Source of the DNA: Linnemannia schmuckeri | Lineage: Eukaryota; Mortierellomycota; Mortierellomycetes; Mortierellales; Mortierellaceae | Assembly (NCBI GenBank): GCA_029449235.1 | Contig: JANATG010000021.1 | Span: 1 to 64,000, forward strand | DNA length: 64,000 nucleotides | Reading direction: 5' to 3' | In this document: positions 28,377-39,865 of the stretch, piece by piece | Position numbering within the stretch: position 1 is the first letter of the stretch | Layout of the letters: each line of letters begins with the position of its first letter | Position numbers and translations under genes: made by a program | The notes under the pieces: model-generated | Told to the model about the DNA's origin: nothing | Seen by the model: the letters and a program-made list of their open reading frames with translations, nothing else | Database searches by the model: none

Positions 28377-30251
28377 CTATGCTCCAATCTGGAACATGTC
28401 CTCGTCCTCCTCAAACGCTTTGATGTCGCTGGGAGAATCCTCAACCTTGGCCTGAACCCCATGGGATCCTTCGCGATTCTGCCCGTTGCTGTCATCCTGG
28501 CTGTTGCTGTTGTTGTTGCTGTGGTTGCTACGGTTGTTGCCGTGGTTGTTGTTGTTGTTGTTGCTGCCATTACTGTTATTGTTGTTCATCTTGGGTGGGT
28601 TGCCGCACCGATCCTTGCCAAAATTGACCTTGACCTTCTCGTAAGCTGGGTTCCGCCGGATACCATCCACAGCCTTGACCGCTGAGAGGATGTTGGTATA
28701 GTTGACAAAGCCACAGTTCTTGTCCTGAAGAATGTTGACCATCTCAATCTCGCCAAACTCAGCAAAGTCATGACGAAGGCGCTCCTCCGTAAATCCCTCG
28801 TCGATCGACCCCAGGTAGACATTACGGGTGGCACCAGTCTGGAGAGCCTGGATCACAGGCAGAGGGAGCGCATGCATGTTCTGACCCCAGCCGGCCTTCA
28901 GGCGACGAGACTTGACCATGACGCCCTGGTGATTGCACAGATTGAAAAAGTTGTTGGCGGCTTGGGGATCGACAAAGGAGACAAAAGCGATGTGCTTGGC
29001 GGGAAAGTACCGGATGTTGTTCAGGATACCACCACGGATCGCATTGCAGAGATCCTCGCAGGTCGTGTCGGGACTGATGTTGCCAAGATAAACCGTGCGG
29101 TTGCCCTGAGCGGTGAAGGGTCCATTCATCAAGGCGCCGTTATTGCCACCGTTATGGCTGTTGTTCATACTGTTGCCGTTACTGTTATTGAGGTTGTGGT
29201 GGCCGTTGTTGCCATTGCTGTTGTGGTGGTTATTGCCGTGGCCAAAGTTGGATCCACCACCTAAACCTCCCATGCGACCGCCTTGCTGAGGAAAACGATC
29301 AAAGCTGGGGTTGAACGACAGAGGCATGGGTGATCCGTATGGAGAGTAGGCAGGGCCTCCAAAGGCGAACGCATTGGACATGCCGGGAGTACCGTTGGTG
29401 GACTTTTTAGCGCATCGATCCTTGCCATAGTTCATGCGGCGGCGAGAGTAGCGCGAGTCCTGCGAGAGGGCAGCGATGGCCTTCATGGCGTTTCCGATAT
29501 TGGAAAAGTGGACAAAGGCAATGTTTTTCTCCCGCAAGACCTTGATTGTGTCAATCAAACCGAACTGCGAAAAGTCGGCGCGCAAAGTTTGCTCCGTCAC
29601 TGAGTCATCCACACCACCGAGAAAGACGTTGCGAGTGGCGCCTTGTTGGATAGCCTGAAGAACCTGAGGGGGGACGGGCGAGGGCTTTCCCCAGCCCACA
29701 CGGAGCTCCTGTCCTGCGAGTTCGAGCTTGCGAGAGGTGGCGTCGTGATAGAAGGCGTTTGCCGAGGCCGAGTCCAGGAAGGAGACAAAGGCACATGACT
29801 TTTCGGGCAGGAGGCGTGCATTCTCGACGATGCCGTTACGAACCAGGTTCAGGACATCCTCGATGGATGATTCAGCAGGGACGTTGCCGAGGTAGACGGT
29901 GCGACTGCCAGCGGAGCCGGCACCTGCGCCAGGAGGGAAGGACATTTGGAATCCGTGCCCGTAGTTTGCAGCAAAGCTGGGAGTAGTGAATTGCTGATAG
30001 GGAGTGTTCAAGGTCAGGGAGAGATCGGTTCCGTACTGCCCTCCATACTGGCTGGCGCCACTACCGCCGGAGCTGTTACCCATCTGACCGTATCCGCCCA
30101 TCATCATGGGGTTTGTACCATAGCCATTGCCGCCATAGATGTCAGTGGAGGAGCCGCCCATGCCACTGTTGGAGTGGCTGTTGTTATAGCCCTGGGCAAC
30201 ACGTGGCTTCTTGAAGGCGTCGTGTTGAGCGTAATCGTTGCTTCGCTTCAT
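28377..30251 (-). CDS. nrd1: Nrd1/Msa2-like RNA-binding protein, four RRMs
   Basis: A single-exon 624-aa protein. Four RRMs are arranged as two tandem pairs: about 117-188 (RTVYLGNVP, CAFVSF), 206-278 (RNVFLGGVD, IAFVHF), 384-456 (RTVYLGNIS, IAFVSF) and 475-548 (RNVYLGSID, CGFVNY). RRM2 and RRM4 end in the same NYGKDRC/NFGKDRCGNP signature, typical of the fission-yeast Nrd1/Msa2 family that binds mRNA and restrains sexual differentiation. The N-terminus, the linker (His/Asn-rich) and the C-terminus (Asn-rich) are low-complexity. It lies head-to-head with the gene at 31303 across about 1 kb. The family is confident; orthology is inferred from RRM layout. Confidence 0.88.
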   Translation of the reverse strand: MKRSNDYAQHDAFKKPRVAQGYNNSHSNSGMGGSSTDIYGGNGYGTNPMMMGGYGQMGNSSGGSGASQYGGQYGTDLSLTLNTPYQQFTTPSFAANYGHGFQMSFPPGAGAGSAGSRTVYLGNVPAESSIEDVLNLVRNGIVENARLLPEKSCAFVSFLDSASANAFYHDATSRKLELAGQELRVGWGKPSPVPPQVLQAIQQGATRNVFLGGVDDSVTEQTLRADFSQFGLIDTIKVLREKNIAFVHFSNIGNAMKAIAALSQDSRYSRRRMNYGKDRCAKKSTNGTPGMSNAFAFGGPAYSPYGSPMPLSFNPSFDRFPQQGGRMGGLGGGSNFGHGNNHHNSNGNNGHHNLNNSNGNSMNNSHNGGNNGALMNGPFTAQGNRTVYLGNISPDTTCEDLCNAIRGGILNNIRYFPAKHIAFVSFVDPQAANNFFNLCNHQGVMVKSRRLKAGWGQNMHALPLPVIQALQTGATRNVYLGSIDEGFTEERLRHDFAEFGEIEMVNILQDKNCGFVNYTNILSAVKAVDGIRRNPAYEKVKVNFGKDRCGNPPKMNNNNSNGSNNNNNNHGNNRSNHSNNNSNSQDDSNGQNREGSHGVQAKVEDSPSDIKAFEEDEDMFQIGA

Positions 30252-31302
30252 TTTGTTGTTATTGAATGGTGTTGAATAAGGTTAAAAAAGTAGATGACGA
30301 AGAAGACAAAGAGAGAACAAGGGCTGCTGCTGCTCACTTGAGGATGATAGATCGACAGGAGGTCAAAGGAAAAAGAGGGTCTGAAGGAGGATGAATCGAA
30401 GTCAACGAACGAACGAACAGGCGCAAGGAGACCCGGGGAGAGCATAGCAGAAGAGAGAGCAATAGATAGATAGATAGATAGATAGATAGAAGAGAACGGG
30501 TGGATGGACAATGTAAATAAGAAGAAATGTACGTTCAATAACAAACAATAACAAACACACAACAACATAGTCGTAGTAGCTGTAGTAATAACAATATCAA
30601 TAGAAATTGGGTGTAGGGGTATGCAACAAAGAAGAGAAAGTGGAGAGACGAGGATGACAACTAGCGAAGGAACAAGAGCAAGAACAAGAACGAGAACGAG
30701 AAAAAGAACAAGAACAAGAACAAGAACAAGAATAAGAACAAGAACGAGAACAAGAACAATAAATAAGAAAGAGGAAAGAAGGAAGAAGAAGGACAACAAA
30801 CAAGGGACAAGGGAGAGAAAACGAGTGCTATTGTGAAGGGTGAAGACAAGACGACAGGGAGGAAGTAAAATAGATAACATACGCTGCGTATTAAAGTTTT
30901 TTTTGGTATTGAATTTGAATTTGATCAGAGTGGGAGCAAGTGAGATTGAGTGCGAGAGAACAGACGCAAAGGAAGAGGAGAAGAGAGAAGACGACGAGTC
31001 GAGTGTGAGAAGTCAAGAAGGTAAGAAGGAGGAAGAAGAGAAGAAGGATGTGAAAGAGAAGGAGGAAGATGATGACGGACGATCGTAGGTAGAAAGAAGG
31101 AAAGGGAGAAAGGGACAAAGGGAGAAAGGGAAAATGGAAAAGGAAGAAGTGAATAAGTGCGATAAGAGGAAGGAGTACGGGTTTTTTGTGTGGCTTAGAC
31201 AACGACAGACTGTGAATGTGATGCAAAGTGTCTTGGCCTCACAACACTCACTCACTTACTCAAGCCAATACACACTCAACACATACGTACAAAACAAAAG
31301 GA
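30252..31302. other. Divergent intergenic region with simple repeats
   Basis: Promoter and 5' UTR space between two divergent genes. On the + strand it is purine-rich almost throughout. It holds a GATA tandem repeat at 30462-30490 and a GAACAA/GAACGA hexamer array at about 30670-30758. Long open frames across it, such as the Leu/Val/Phe-repeat frame on the minus strand, are simply translations of these repeats. Confidence 0.75.
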
Positions 31303-31953
31303 ATGTCGTGTGAATCATGCACAGGATGCTTCGAGGCAGCGCCATGCAGCGCACCATCTCCCTCGATCCACGGACACATTTCAAAGGAATACCGCCACTT
31401 TCTTAAGGCCGCGCGGGTCTGTGAGAGTCTTGTCCTGTTGCAGCAGGATGGCAGTAATAATGTTAGCGATACAACTGCTAGAGCGAGACAGGAAAAGGAC
31501 AGCATCGGCAACAACAACAGCAACATCAACAGTAACAAGAAGGTGGACCATGGATTCAATACCCTCATTGGGATCCTGGCAAACAGCCAGTTCACTGCCC
31601 AAACTTATTTGGCACTGGCCTACAAGCAACTCGGCCCCTCGGCATTTCTGCAAATGTCTCGGAGATTGGCTCACCACGGGTTCTGGGGGCGACTGCTGAC
31701 ATGGGCGTTCTTGTTTGTCAAAGAAGATAGCGAGAGACTACTGAGGATGCTTGTTGATCAGTCGCAGGGCGAGGGTGAAGGTGAGGGTGAGGAAGATAAC
31801 CGGGACAACCTGGAGAAAGAACAAAGAGCAGAGTTGGTGCAGAGAGTGAATGACGAAGCCGAGATGTTTGAGGTCTTCAACCCTGCGGTGAAGTGCCAGC
31901 GGGTGCACTGGAACCCCGATCCCCTCCCTTCTCTCTCACTTTCTCCCTTTTGA
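31303..31953 (+). CDS. Hypothetical protein, Cys-rich N-terminus
   Basis: A 216-aa single-exon ORF. I start at the ATG giving MSCESCTGCFEAAPC, although the frame is open to 31228. The N-terminus has four Cys in 15 residues. The middle is Asn/Ser-rich and variable. A hydrophobic helical region (HGFNTLIGILANSQFTAQTY, then AFLQMSRRLAHHGFWGRLL) could be amphipathic or membrane-associated. An acidic linker (EGEGEGEEDN) and a conserved-looking end (MFEVFNPAVKCQRVHWNPD) follow. No family was recognised. Confidence 0.55.
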   Translation: MSCESCTGCFEAAPCSAPSPSIHGHISKEYRHFLKAARVCESLVLLQQDGSNNVSDTTARARQEKDSIGNNNSNINSNKKVDHGFNTLIGILANSQFTAQTYLALAYKQLGPSAFLQMSRRLAHHGFWGRLLTWAFLFVKEDSERLLRMLVDQSQGEGEGEGEEDNRDNLEKEQRAELVQRVNDEAEMFEVFNPAVKCQRVHWNPDPLPSLSLSPF

Positions 31954-32288
31954 ACTCACAAATAAAATCGTGAAAAAAAATAAATCACGTGCATATGAAT
32001 CTGTCCTTGTCTTCCTTTCCTTTTTTTTTCCTTCTCGTTCCCTTGGCGTGAATGTGTGTGTGTTCATGAGTTGTCATCGTTTTTCTCATTCTGTCCTTCC
32101 CTTCCTTTTGTTCCTTCCTTCCTCCTTAACATAACCCAACAGCATCAGCTTCAACACAATTGCATCTTTCTCTATTACACATCATACACATACACCACAC
32201 ACACACCTCTCTCCCTCTCTCTCCCTCTTTCCCTCTCTCTGCCCTCTCTTTCTCTCCCTCTCCCTCTCCCTCTCCCAACGCAATAATA
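31954..32288 (+). other. Rab5 upstream region, CT-rich
   Basis: 3' UTR of the preceding gene followed by a strongly pyrimidine-rich leader with CTCTCCCTCTCTCCCTC runs (about 32205-32275), a common fungal core-promoter and 5'-UTR feature. The Rab5 start follows directly. Confidence 0.6.
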
Positions 32289-34753
32289 ATGTCCAGCTCT
32301 CGCCAAGCATCAAACCAGCAGCAACAGCCAGCCGGCAAACTCTTCCAGTTCAAGCTCGTCCTCCTTGGTACAACAACAACACACACTCACACGCACACAC
32401 CTTCACACCTTCATACCTTCATACCTTCATACCTTCATACCTTCGCCCACACTTGCACATGCATCATGCTCCAGTACACGCACTCCCTCTCTCCATCGCT
32501 CGCCTCTCAATAGCGGCTCTTTTCCAACAAACAACAACAAAAAAAAGAATATGCTGCGTCATACGACATCGACATAACAAAACACTTGCTCAAGCGTGCC
32601 CCGCTTAGTCTGTTTTTTTGTGTTATCTTGCCAACCCACCAACCTCGTTTTTTCTCTCTTCCTCTTCCTCTTCTCCTTGCAACTGCATCGTTGTCGTCCG
32701 ATAGGCGAGTCTGCTGTCGGTAAATCGAGGCAAGTCATCGTCCCGTCTCGAGATATATCCCAATGACGGCTATTAATAATTCGTGTGCGCACGAGTATCT
32801 CTTACTCTCTCATCAGAGGCGGGGGATGAGAACAGGCAGCCACTGTTACAACGACAATTGTAACAACAAAAACTAAATTGATATCTCTCACACAATAGCC
32901 TTGTTCTTCGCTTTGTCAAGGATCAGTTTGACGACTACAGAGAGAGCACTATCGGAGGTAAGACCACTCAGTCGTTGGCAATCCTGTCGATCTTTTTTCT
33001 CCTTCTTGAGCCAGAGGGAGAGGGAAGGAGAGAAGCAAAGTACAGTGCAAGAGTGGTTTTTAGGTGCTCGACGGCTGTGAAGAGTTATGAAAGGGGTTTC
33101 TGAGGGGTAAAGTGAGAGGATGGATGGTCAGCACACAAAAGCCGACAAAAAATACATGGATGTCGGAGCAGTTTATCCTGGGGTGTCCACGTTGCTTTGC
33201 CCTTATGGTCACTGTTTATCTCCTTTTTCAGCGATTGTGGTTGGTTGTTGAGTTGCAGCTGCACCCTGGGGTATTCGTCCTGTATTGCTATATCAGAACA
33301 AACAAACAAACAAACGTAAACTAACCCGATAGGGATGACCTTCCTTGCCCTCTTTTCTTTTCTCGTTCGTTCTTGATGTCCGTCAATGCTTTGACAGCTG
33401 CTTTTTTGACACAGACCATCTGCCTTGACGACGCGACGACCGTCAAGTTTGAGATCTGGTACGCACTCATTCGCCACGTTGACGTCGTTTCTTGTTTCTT
33501 CACTGCTTCATAAAATCAAAAATTGTCTTGTACCATGTTTGAATAACTAGTCTAATGCACGATTGATTGACGGCATACCTGCCCATATTTTTTTTCTTCT
33601 CTACCCCCGCAAACTCTCCATTACGTTATTTCTTACGTCTTTTAGGGATACGGCTGGACAGGAGCGATACAAGGCACGTGTGTTTACCGTCTCTTTCGGT
33701 CATGGAAGCGACATTCGTGTACTCTTGCTATTTCACTCTTCCTCTTCAACAAATATGCAATCACAGCTCGAAAATGGAAACCCTGGCGGATCCCAGAAAA
33801 AGATTGGTCACGAAGAAATCATGTCTTGTACTAACTGTCAATGCATTTATTTTTCTGCTGCATAATATTGTATTACCTTTACATCTCAATCGCACCCACG
33901 GTACATTATCAACCATAATCGATAAAAACGGGAACCGCGGCGACAATCAGAGTTTGGCGCCCATGTATTACCGCAACGCCAACTGCGCCGTTGTTGTCTA
34001 TGATATCACTCAGAGCGTAAGGGCTGGAAGAGATACGTTTTGTCGACAAGGAATGTAAATGGTACGAGGCTTGTTCAAAATGACGTTTGGCTAATTCGAC
34101 CAATCTATTATTTTCATTTCTTGATAGTCCTCATTGGACAAAGCGAAATCGTGGGTCAAGGAGCTCCAGCGCCAAGCAGATCCCAATATTGTGATTGCAC
34201 TGGCAGGCAACAAGAGCGATCTGAGCGCAAGGCGTGTCGTTGAAACTGAGGTAGGCAGAATTAACAAGGCGCAGCTATTTTTACTCGGAATGTACAGTAA
34301 GTAGTTCTTATGAATGCGGACAAGACGGGATCGATACTGAACGCACATGATTGTCAATATCCTTGTTGATGGTATTTAGGAGGCGCAAGCATATGCGGAT
34401 GAGGCAGGACTGCTGTTCTTTGAAACTTCAGCCAAGACTGCAACCAATGTCAACGAGTTATTCACTAGCATAGGTAACAACTAAGCCTTGATCTTTATTG
34501 AAACTTGGCGATTTAAGAAGGAGTCGGCGGAGGAGAAAGAAGTGCCGCTTGGAGCGCATGGTTTCAAGGGAAGAAAAGACAAAAAACTCACATACACAAC
34601 AATGGATTCTTGTTACTGTTTTTCTACAAAAAAAAAATAGCCAAGAAGATGCCTTTGGACATGCTTGCCAACCCTCGCCCGAGAGGAACAGGACTGAATG
34701 CACGCGGAGTTGATTTGAACCGAGACGCAAAGGAGGCGGGATGTGCCTGCTAA
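32289..34753 (+). CDS. VPS21: Rab5-family small GTPase (Vps21/Ypt51)
   Basis: Nine exons: 32289-32367, 32705-32729, 32899-32957, 33398-33458, 33646-33673, 33951-34016, 34128-34250, 34380-34473, 34641-34753, giving 215 aa. P-loop GESAVGKSS, effector region ESTIGAAFLTQT, DTAGQERYKSLAPMYYRNA (the Rab5-type switch II), NKSD and ETSAK are all intact. The C-terminus GCAC is a CxC geranylgeranylation signal. The protein should control endosome fusion and vacuolar sorting. Exons 2 and 5 are only 25 and 28 nt, and both are followed by GC donors (GCAAGT and GCACGT) instead of GT. Intron 1 contains a CCTTCATACC tandem repeat. Conserved Rab5 motifs across the junctions make the model secure. Confidence 0.95.
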
Positions 34754-35606
34754 AATGTCTATTTGCAAACCAACTGCAAACAATGCATGTAGACGCACAC
34801 CCACATCCACACTCACATACACAAGAACAAGCAACCATGCAACATTGAACGACAATAGTCGGCAGGAGGAAGACTGGTAGGAACGGGTGAGGACGATCAA
34901 GGGACTAGAGATATTCCGGACCTCGCTCCTGACTCGATGAACATATCTCTTTTAATAAACCTACGCACGACATACTATCAGCGTTTGAAAAGATGAACCC
35001 ATGGCGCACAAGACAAGGAAGAGGAACCATTGTTACAGACTTTGGTCGTGCGGCAGGGAGCTCATGGATAGATACATTTGGCTCTACACCTTCAGATACA
35101 CACTGCGCTTCTAGCACGAAGCCAACTCAACGAGTAATTCATTTGTACTTACGAGATCATCGCAACCGGAAGGACCAGGAAGCCAAAAGGTGATGTGGCC
35201 AATGGATGCCAAAGAGAACGGCGAACTTGGTCTTTATCCTCTGATGAAGCGGTCGAGTACGTCACCATATGTTTCCCATGATTGCATACGTGTGAGGCTA
35301 TGGCCATTTTGACGACTGGAAGAGTCGACCTACTTTGGAGGACAACCATGTTGTTGCAAACCTTTTCTTTGCCCTGAAGAAAGAAGGAAAGAAGGCTATC
35401 AAGAAAAAGAAATTGGCAAGACCTCTAATTAAACGAGCAATTATTTTCATGATAATAGCCAGGTCGGCTCACTTAAGCAAATCAACTGAGGTGGATTCTG
35501 GCGCCTTCGACTAAAACTGTAAAACATGCATCTATGAGGATGATTCATTCACAGAGCAGTAATTTTATTGTTGCAGACGAGTCGCTTGCTAATTTTGAGT
35601 TCGTTG
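34754..35606. other. Intergenic between convergent Rab5 and GAL7, nothing recognised
   Basis: 3' UTR of Rab5, then unremarkable sequence with several short ORFs lacking any recognisable motif, then the 3' flank of GAL7. Confidence 0.6.
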
Positions 35607-37483
35607 TCAGACAGCAGATTTGTAGTGAGTCTCTGAACAATCGGCGAGTCGCTTGGCTGCCTGCTCGGGCGTCAAGTCGCGCTGCGACTGACCCAAAAGC
35701 TCAAATCTACATTAACATATGCCACATCAAGCAACAAGGGGTCAAGGAAACAAGCAAGAAAGGCCGTTACAGTTAGTGCGTTGGCTATGGAACCTCGCCT
35801 TTTTTTCTTCTCTTTAGCCATGAGGGTGGCAAAAAGAACGAACGTGTCACTTACCCGACAAGAAATTTTTTGACGGTGGCACTTCTGAGCAATGGTGGGT
35901 AGAAGTGCAGGTGAAGATGTGAGAGCTTTTGGTGGGAGGCGTCGTCGTTGGCGGGAGCCTGATGGACGCCCATCGAATAGGGGAAGGAACAACGGAAGAG
36001 GTTGTCGTATCGGCAGGTAATCCTACGGAGGATATTGGCGAGGTCCTGTTTTTGGGCGTTGGTCAAGTCTGAGAGTCGGGCGAGGTGTGCCCGGGAGAGA
36101 ACCATGGTCTCGAAAGGCCAGGTCGCCCAGAAGGGAACTAGACAGATAAAACTGGCATTCTCGCAGACAATCCTTGAGCCATCTGGTATTATTTTCGTTG
36201 CTGTTGCAGAAGGCACTGCCTTTGCTGATGGGAAGTTGGTGGATGTGGGTGTTGTTGGTGGTGTTGGGTCGGATCCTGTAAGTGGTCTCGTTCCAGGAGT
36301 ATGCGAGAAAGAGTGAGTCTCGCTCATGCCGGTTGTCACTGGCGACAACGGCAACGCTGATCCGCCCGCCTTTGCTTTCCTGTCGGCGTCGGTCTCAGTT
36401 TTGACATAGTCGCAGAGCATGCAGCGGTGATACCGTTGACGGTACGTTGCCATATTCTCCAGTTCGACGGCAGTCTCCTGGGGGATATCCTCTGTCGACC
36501 AAACCTGACCGTGCGGATGAGGGTTAGAGCAGCCCATGATGGCGCCTTTGTTTTCAAAAATTTGGACGTGGTTGATATGGTCCTGTTGCTGCATGGCTTT
36601 GTAAATTGAAATCCAGGCGTCGATGACGGGTACGATCTCCGGTTCGGTCATGTCCGCCAGGGTCTTGTCGTGTTGGGGCGAAAAGCAGATAACGTGGCAT
36701 TGACCACGGACAGATTCTACTTGCAACAGTGGGTTCTCATCTATCGTTTGAATGTCAAGAGATAGAAGATGTTATTAATACGTTTTATCCGTTTATCCGC
36801 TGACACCATTGTTTTTAGGTTCACCATGATGCGCCTCTTTCTTTTTTTTTTCAGGCGATCGAAAACGCTAATAATGCCAACCAAACATAAAAGTAATCTG
36901 TACGCCATGACGTTCGTGCTCAATGTGCCCCATTCCTTATATTTTTAATGGAGGCAGACAGAGCGACAGACAGACTATCACTCTCCATATCGATACCGCC
37001 TTCCTAATCCTCTTCTTCCTCTTCCTATTACACACACGTACACCCACTCTTTCACTCCATGCCTCCCTTACTCTTCTTTTACTATACTTTATGTTCTTCC
37101 TCCTCTTTTATCCATATCGCTCCTAAAAGTCCAGCCAATTGAACAGCTAATCAATATAACTAACCTTGAGAGTTATCGTGAAGAAGGACGGGCTGGTTCT
37201 GCTGGACGGCAGGAAAGTCGTTTTCAAAGACAAAGGTGTCGGTGTAATCTGGGTTCTGGAGATGTGCGCCATTGGCGCGGGTGTTGGTGGGACAGAGATA
37301 GCAGGAGGGGTCGTAGGAAGGGCGCTTCGAGAGGTCGTCGTCCTCCTGTTTGCCCTGCCAGGGTCGTTGTGTCCTGTGGGGTGAGCAGAGGACCCAGGAG
37401 TGGGTCAAGGGATTGAATCGACGGTGAGAGTGGTGGTTAAAGTCGAATGAGGACGATTGAGTTGTTGCCGATGGAGAGGCCAT
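35607..37483 (-). CDS. GAL7: Galactose-1-phosphate uridylyltransferase
   Basis: Three exons: 37483-37165, 36740-35855, 35706-35607; 434 aa. The Leloir-pathway enzyme exchanges UDP-glucose and galactose-1-phosphate. Visible: RRFNPLTHSWVLCSPHR, the zinc-type CYLC, SQGDENPLLQVESVRGQC across junction 1, the active-site GCSNPHPHGQVW, LCDYV, FWATWPFETMVL, and LHLHFYPPLLRS, then LLGQSQRDLTPEQAAKRL at the end. It is about 70 residues longer than usual because a Pro/Ser/Thr/Ala-rich insert (about residues 235-305) separates the CDYV segment from RIVCENASF. There is no intron at the insert, so it is translated. Divergent from TAD3 across 330 bp. Confidence 0.95.
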
Positions 37484-37813
37484 TTTTTTTAATTCTGTTG
37501 TCGTTATGGAGGAGTACAGATGAGTTGAAAAGAAAGGAGAGAGGAGGAATGAAGGAAGGCAGGAAGGAGAGAGAAGAAGCGAAAGAGGTAAGAAGGAATA
37601 GAGGAGTATTTATGTGTGTGGCGAGTCTGGTGCACAGGACATATCAAAGTGGATGATTGGTGGCGAAACATTTAATTTTTGTTTACCTCTTTGCTTTCAT
37701 CTTTTTCATTCATTTATTCGTTCAATCATTCATTAATTTATTCATTCATTCACAAACACACACAATTGACCTTCACATTCGTCCATCAAACAACACACTG
37801 CTGCCATCAAACC

Positions 37814-39799
37814 ATGCTCGACCAGGTGCTGCCCGAGGCTGAGGTCAGGGCACTCGAAACAGGTAACAAAAAAAAGGAACTCTAAACCCATCCGAAAGAA
37901 GAACCATACGCTGCTTTGCTGCTTATCGCGATTTGTTTATTATTATTATTATTATTATTACTGCTGGTTTTATTGATACCGAACTTATACAACAAATCGT
38001 ATTTTCCTTTTCTTTGTTGTTCTTATTGCAATTGCTGTCGCTTGTCCGCCTGAATAAAACAACAAACAGTTGGCGTCTATATCGCAACCATCGAACCCAA
38101 GCAGACGAACCAGGTCATCAAGTACGCCCTCACACACATCATACTACCTACATACTTATTACACAATATGTATATGTTCACACGACCGTATCCTCTTTAT
38201 TTTCTTTGGACAGTGCTTTGCTTATTTCTATTTCGATTCGACATACTCATCACTGTGCCCGTAGGAAACTATGCGTAGGTTGCCCTTGTTATTTATTTAT
38301 TTATTATTTCCAATCTTTATCCTGTTGTTTATCGCGATTATAGGTTCATCCGGAGTAAACTGCCTGCTACGCAAGGTCTAGATCACATTAAGCAGATCCG
38401 AAAGACCACCGCCGATGATGGAGGTAATAACAATGTCAGCGGCTTCATTATCGTGATCACTATGTCAACAATGGCGCACACATTGTCAAGTCGACCAATA
38501 GTAGTAGAATATCGCACAGGGAGACAATACACCGATAGTAATAACCATCAGCCTTTTTTTTACTCAATTTCACTTAGCTGTCAAGCTGGACATTGTTCTT
38601 TGTCATGAGTTAGCGCTGTCGGCACAGGATCTCGATCAGCTGCTGGAACAGGCAGGGTTAAATTCCTTAGTGAACCCCAGAATCCACGGTGTACCTAAGT
38701 ATCCACCTTTGACGCGGGACCAGTTTGAACTTTGGAAGGCTGCCTGGCCCACCACTTTTCGCGAGGATACAAACAGGTAACATTCAAGTTTCTTTCTTTT
38801 TTTATCTGTTACCATTGATATATTTTTCTGGAAAGTGTTTGCAGTGCAGGAAGAAACCGTAAGCATTGGCTGATTCAACGACGCATCCGACTACTCTGCA
38901 CAGACATCCAGAAATCTCTGACCAAGACGAAGCAGCGATTATGGAACACATACAGTTTGTGTGGGACCGTGCAGCCAAGGCGACATCTAAAGGCGAGGTA
39001 AATAGTTATTATTAGACAAGCATTTATGGTGTTCAGGTCGCATCTGAATATTTACTTATTGATATTCTATGGTGTTTTAAAATAGCTCCCTATTGCGGCC
39101 ATGATCGTGGAGCCGTTGACTCAAAAAGTCATGGCGACGTCATACGACACCCGGATTAGTACTGGACATGTTCTTCAACATGCAGTCATGAACTGTGTAG
39201 CGGCGGTCGCCAAGCGTGAGCGAGATGGATGTCAGAGCCAATCTGCTGAACATTACCACCGACTGCCTTATAGCTTCGGCATCAACACCGTCACCGCATC
39301 CTCAACAGCGAAAGAGGGAGCCGAGGCAGAAGTTGGAAGAGAGTCGGCACCATCACCAACTTGTGGAGAAAAACGAAAAAAGAACCCCGCTAACGAGACC
39401 AATTCTTCCGCATCCTCTCCGGGATCTTCAGTATCGTCACTGTTGTGGGAAGGAGCTGGTGATACTGAGGATAGGCGCGTCAAGAAAGCATACCTGTGCA
39501 CTGGGTATGATGTCTTTTTGACTCATGAGCCCTGCGTGATGTGTTCGATGGCGTTGGTCCACTCTCGCGTTGGACGCGTCTTTTACACCGTCCCAATGGC
39601 AGCTTCTGGAGGACTTGGCAGTCAGCACAAGATCCACAGTCACCCTAATTTGAACCACCACTTTTTTGTTTATCGTCAGGTCGGATATCAAGCACAGAGG
39701 GAGAAAGTTAAGGGACAGTACGATGATGACTCTCTTGGTAAAGACAGGGATGAGAACCCAGGGAGCCTTGCGTTAGAGGGTCAGGAGATTGATTGCTAG
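37814..39799 (+). CDS. TAD3: tRNA-specific adenosine deaminase subunit Tad3/ADAT3
   Basis: Six exons: 37814-37862, 38070-38121, 38344-38423, 38578-38776, 38904-38997, 39086-39799; 395 aa. It is the structural partner of Tad2; the heterodimer converts A34 to inosine in tRNAs such as the AAU and AAC tRNAs of this window. The deaminase signature is the ADAT3 type: QHAVMNCV with Val in place of the catalytic Glu, and EPCVMCSMALVHSRVGRVFY supplying the zinc cysteines. The final IHSHPNLNHHFFVYR fits the family. An acidic/Ser-rich insert of about 80 residues lies between the two zinc motifs. The N-terminal part has the IEPKQTNQVIK and PKYPPLTRDQFELW blocks typical of Tad3. Confidence 0.93.
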
Positions 39800-39865
39800 T
39801 GTTGCTGTAATAAATAATACTGGACACACCTTGGTCGCTGTTGTTGTTTTTTTCTGCTCCGTTTA

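Noticed and set aside
30248..30880. 210-aa minus-strand ORF upstream of the Nrd1-like gene
   Set aside because: It translates a GAACAA-type repeat (Val-Leu runs) and overlaps the gene start.
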